The translations under genes and the position numbers were made by a program. The notes under the pieces are model-generated. The model was given only the letters and a program-made list of their open reading frames with translations. It made no database searches and was not told where the DNA came from. Of a stretch of 64,000 nucleotides of DNA, positions 61,312-64,000 are shown in pieces (position 1 is the stretch's first letter; the number at the start of each line of letters is the position of its first letter). This DNA is from Sanderia malayensis. Lineage: Eukaryota; Cnidaria; Scyphozoa; Semaeostomeae; Pelagiidae. Where the stretch lies: positions 1,984,001 to 2,048,000 of the forward strand of contig RQOL01000531.1 of assembly GCA_013076295.1 (NCBI GenBank), given 5' to 3'.

Positions 61312-64000
61312 ATTCAATGTTGTTATACTTCTCGGTTTTGACTGTTGTAACTTGGTCGAACGTGGACCTTCCTTTGCATAAACTGAATAAGAACGTTTCC
61401 TAGTAATGTATCTTCATCGAAACTGAAGCTTCCTTTGCATGTATCCTCACTGAAAACCAAATCTTCTCATACAACACAATCGCAAAATCTTCTACCGACT
61501 GTTCTTTCAAACGCGAAAATAAACTCTTGAATTTCAGTAGCAGATAAATGTTCACGTTGCTCTACCCCTTGCGCTATAACGTTCTCATACTTACTAATGA
61601 TACGAGACGTGGTAACCTCCTCTCTCCAGTGAATTTCACGACTAACTGGTTCATTCATCGAGGTGAGGTGGGCTTTTGATTGGATTTGAATCACACCAAT
61701 GTGATGCTATTAGTAACCCCTCACAAGGACAATAATAATAATGATAATGATGATGACATATATTAACTGTCCATCATTACCACAACTTATGTCGGCAAGC
61801 AATCCACTTGCGTTACATTAACGAGAATAAATTGTCCTCAATTCAGCCTAATTAGGTTGATGTCAGTTCCGTAAACGGCCGCCACAACACAATGATATTG
61901 CGCTAGTAATTTTGCATTGTCATTATTCGATGGGCATTGCCTAGCGTGTGAAATTTCCAACAATATCTGCGAGTACTTGCGCATGACTTGTCCGTAAAGT
62001 GTTGGTGGCTTCGTGTTTAAAATGTGGAATGGGGAATCGTGGAATGCAACACTTGTGTCATGTAATAACTTAAGTTAAATCTTCCATTCTCTCATTAAAA
62101 CAACCATGTACTTTAACGCAAAAGAATTTTATCAGTTCGCTTACTTTTATTATCAACTATTCAACAGAAAATCTTCAAAACAAAAGGTTTATATTGAGAC
62201 CAGGTAATTCTTTCGTACCCCCATTCCCCGTGTTGGTAATTTTTATTCTCAGGACAAAAGGGCGAATTCACAGGGCAAATTTCTACGTTCTCAGCAAGGG
62301 GGAGGCGATCTATATATGGAATGTCTGCAAGGTTATTTATAACACGGTAGATTCGTAAAGAAGTGATAATGGGATTCTAAATGCAAATGTCACAACAGGT
62401 TGGCAAACCAAAGGCCACCATGCTTGGGGAAGCATTATGTACTACTATTCCATGCATGTTATAATGCAACAACGACATTGAAACATTTCTGGCGAGGCGT
62501 TTGAATCTTTTTGCGTCAAAATAAAATAAATTTAATCAGTCAAATAAACCAGCTAATTGAGGCCAATTTCCTTTAAAAAGTATTACAGCAATGTCTACTG
62601 ATACATTATAGTCACAAATTGGCGTAATTGGGGCAGATAAACTAAAATTAACTATCATTTCAATAGATTTAATCACGCAGAAGTATCGGAAGATTGTCCT
62701 TTAACATATGCACATTACAGTTCACTTATATTTTTGGGGCAGGGCTGGTGGAAATAATTATGCAATAAAGTTTACAAAGTATAACTTATTATTTATCCTT
62801 GGCCTGTGTCTGCGAGTCATTACAAAACATAAAAACGAGGCTTTAAAAGATTCCGCAGCAAAAATTTCTACTCAAGTCATTTATTGTCTTTGAAAAGCAT
62901 GTCGAAAAAATGTTTAATCCTATCAGCCCAGAGAAAGAAGTTTCGCCCACCCATACGCAGTCGATGGCGACCGGCAACCCTAGAAACCTTCGGGTCGCCA
63001 TCGACTGTGGTCGGCATGCTTGGTCTGGTCCTGTTAAAAACAAACACTGTTTCTGTCCCGCTTTTTCACCCAGCGCTCAAAACAATACGAAATTCCAATC
63101 TATTCTTAGCATTAGCGTTTGGCATTATAGTTGATCATACTCGAGTAATAGCTTCAAATTGTTTAAATACACACAATAATCGCTCCAAAGCAAATCCACG
63201 CATATTTGATCTTCATAAATCAATCTACGCATTAATCCTATATTGTGAGAGAATATTTGCTGTGGGTCCAGTCCAGCAAAGGTTGAATAGGTAACCTAGT
63301 ACTCCAAATACCCCTAGCGTTAAACTCAACCGGCCTGTGGTCCTTGGACACCGCACAGAATGTCTTCTTATAATTAATTTTCCACTTTTTTTTATAATTC
63401 TAGTATCTTTTATTCTTTATACCAAGGATGAGAATAGTTGCGATAACAGTTCTTTAACATTGTCAAAAGGAAGCTCGCTAGATCAATCTCGGATAATAAG
63501 TCGAGACGTAAAAACGCAAACTGGTGTAGTCCCACGACACGCCTTAACATATTGTCATCGCACTCTTTATTTAACTCTTTGTATCTGTCATTACATTCCC
63601 GACTCATCTGCTTTCTACATATTAGCAAAAGAACATAATCGAGATGGGTTTGGGTAAAGTATTGCTATGAGGTGAAGTTTGTCCAGTTACACAATATTAG
63701 ACTGGGGATTCTTTTTTCAATCTGACTATTCATCTCGAAGAAACATGGAAGTGCTAGAACAAGCTTGACTTCTGCGAGCTATAAAAAATCCCAAGTCGAT
63801 ATAACAACGACCATGCCATAACAATGTTGCAGAACTTTCTTTGAATTAGAAATCTACCAGTTGATTCTTCAATAAAAAGTCAGTTGGTATTGCGTATCAT
63901 TACAAATGAATTCGTATTCATCCTAACTAAAATCATTATTAAATGCAAAGAAAGGTTACAGCAATGAGTAGCAATGGTACAAATAGTAGCCAATAAATGT
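61312..64000. other. Emx upstream region
   Basis: About 2.7 kb with no supported gene. Scattered TAAT-type homeobox-binding words and AT-rich runs are present, as expected in any AT-rich DNA. The only structured element seen is the hairpin near 62895-63021. The plus-strand frames around 62884-63294 and 63337-63657 look like chance ORFs. Confidence 0.5.
62895..63021. repeat. Nested inverted repeat with 15-bp perfect inner arms
   Basis: CAGTCGATGGCGACC at 62958-62972 is the exact reverse complement of 62993-63007, with a 20-base loop. Further out, AGCATGTCGA near 62896 pairs with TCGGCATGCT near 63012 with one mismatch. The GC-rich inner stem contrasts with the surroundings. Confidence 0.6.

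Noticed and set aside
62884..63294. Plus-strand frame of 136 codons upstream of Emx
   Set aside because: It crosses a hairpin and AT-rich DNA, resembles no protein family, and lacks any supporting exon structure.

Overview
The window is eukaryotic, metazoan nuclear DNA. Genes are split into many short exons with GT..AG introns mostly of about 100-1500 bases, the DNA is AT-rich, and the proteins are animal cell-adhesion, membrane-repair and homeobox proteins. The compact layout would suit an invertebrate chordate such as a tunicate of the Ciona type, but that is inference and the sequence alone does not prove it. Every gene I can support is on the minus strand, so each is read from high to low coordinate. 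I assembled exons by hand from homology, splice sites and codon phase; the summed lengths close to whole codons for six of the seven complete gene models (single-exon PNRC-like gene included) and are off by one junction in the ferlin.

Layout from left to right: a partial first exon of an unknown gene (341-486); a Ras-like small GTPase with a degenerate G3 motif (1011-2456); an RNF38/RNF44-type RING-H2 ubiquitin ligase (4929-7744); an intergenic block with a 1.2 kb foldback transposon that carries a nested hAT MITE (9215-10408); a PNRC-type decapping/nuclear-receptor cofactor (11623-11961); a type I ferlin of dysferlin/myoferlin class with about 46 exons and two alternative first exons for the C2A domain (13315-34803); a Tudor-domain protein with a long low-complexity tail (35770-42248); alpha-catenin (43305-57039), which carries an intact-looking piggyBac transposon in its second intron (52744-55698); and an Emx homeobox gene (57928-61311) followed by about 2.7 kb of upstream DNA.

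The most striking observation is that the alpha-catenin gene contains four extra exons between the M-domain exons and the actin-binding-domain exons. They encode two tandem ILEI/PANDER-type (FAM3/POMGnT1 stem-like) domains. All four exons are phase 1-1, canonical at their splice sites and open at both ends, so they read as part of the catenin rather than as a nested gene. This domain is otherwise known from secreted, lumenal or extracellular proteins, so its place in a cytoplasmic actin linker is unexpected.

The genes do not form an obvious pathway. Alpha-catenin (adherens junctions) and ferlin (calcium-dependent membrane fusion and repair) both act at the plasma membrane; RNF38/44-like, PNRC-like, Tudor and Emx proteins act in protein turnover, mRNA decay, probable RNA/germline biology and patterning. 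The remaining DNA holds microsatellites, minisatellites and several MITE-like foldbacks.
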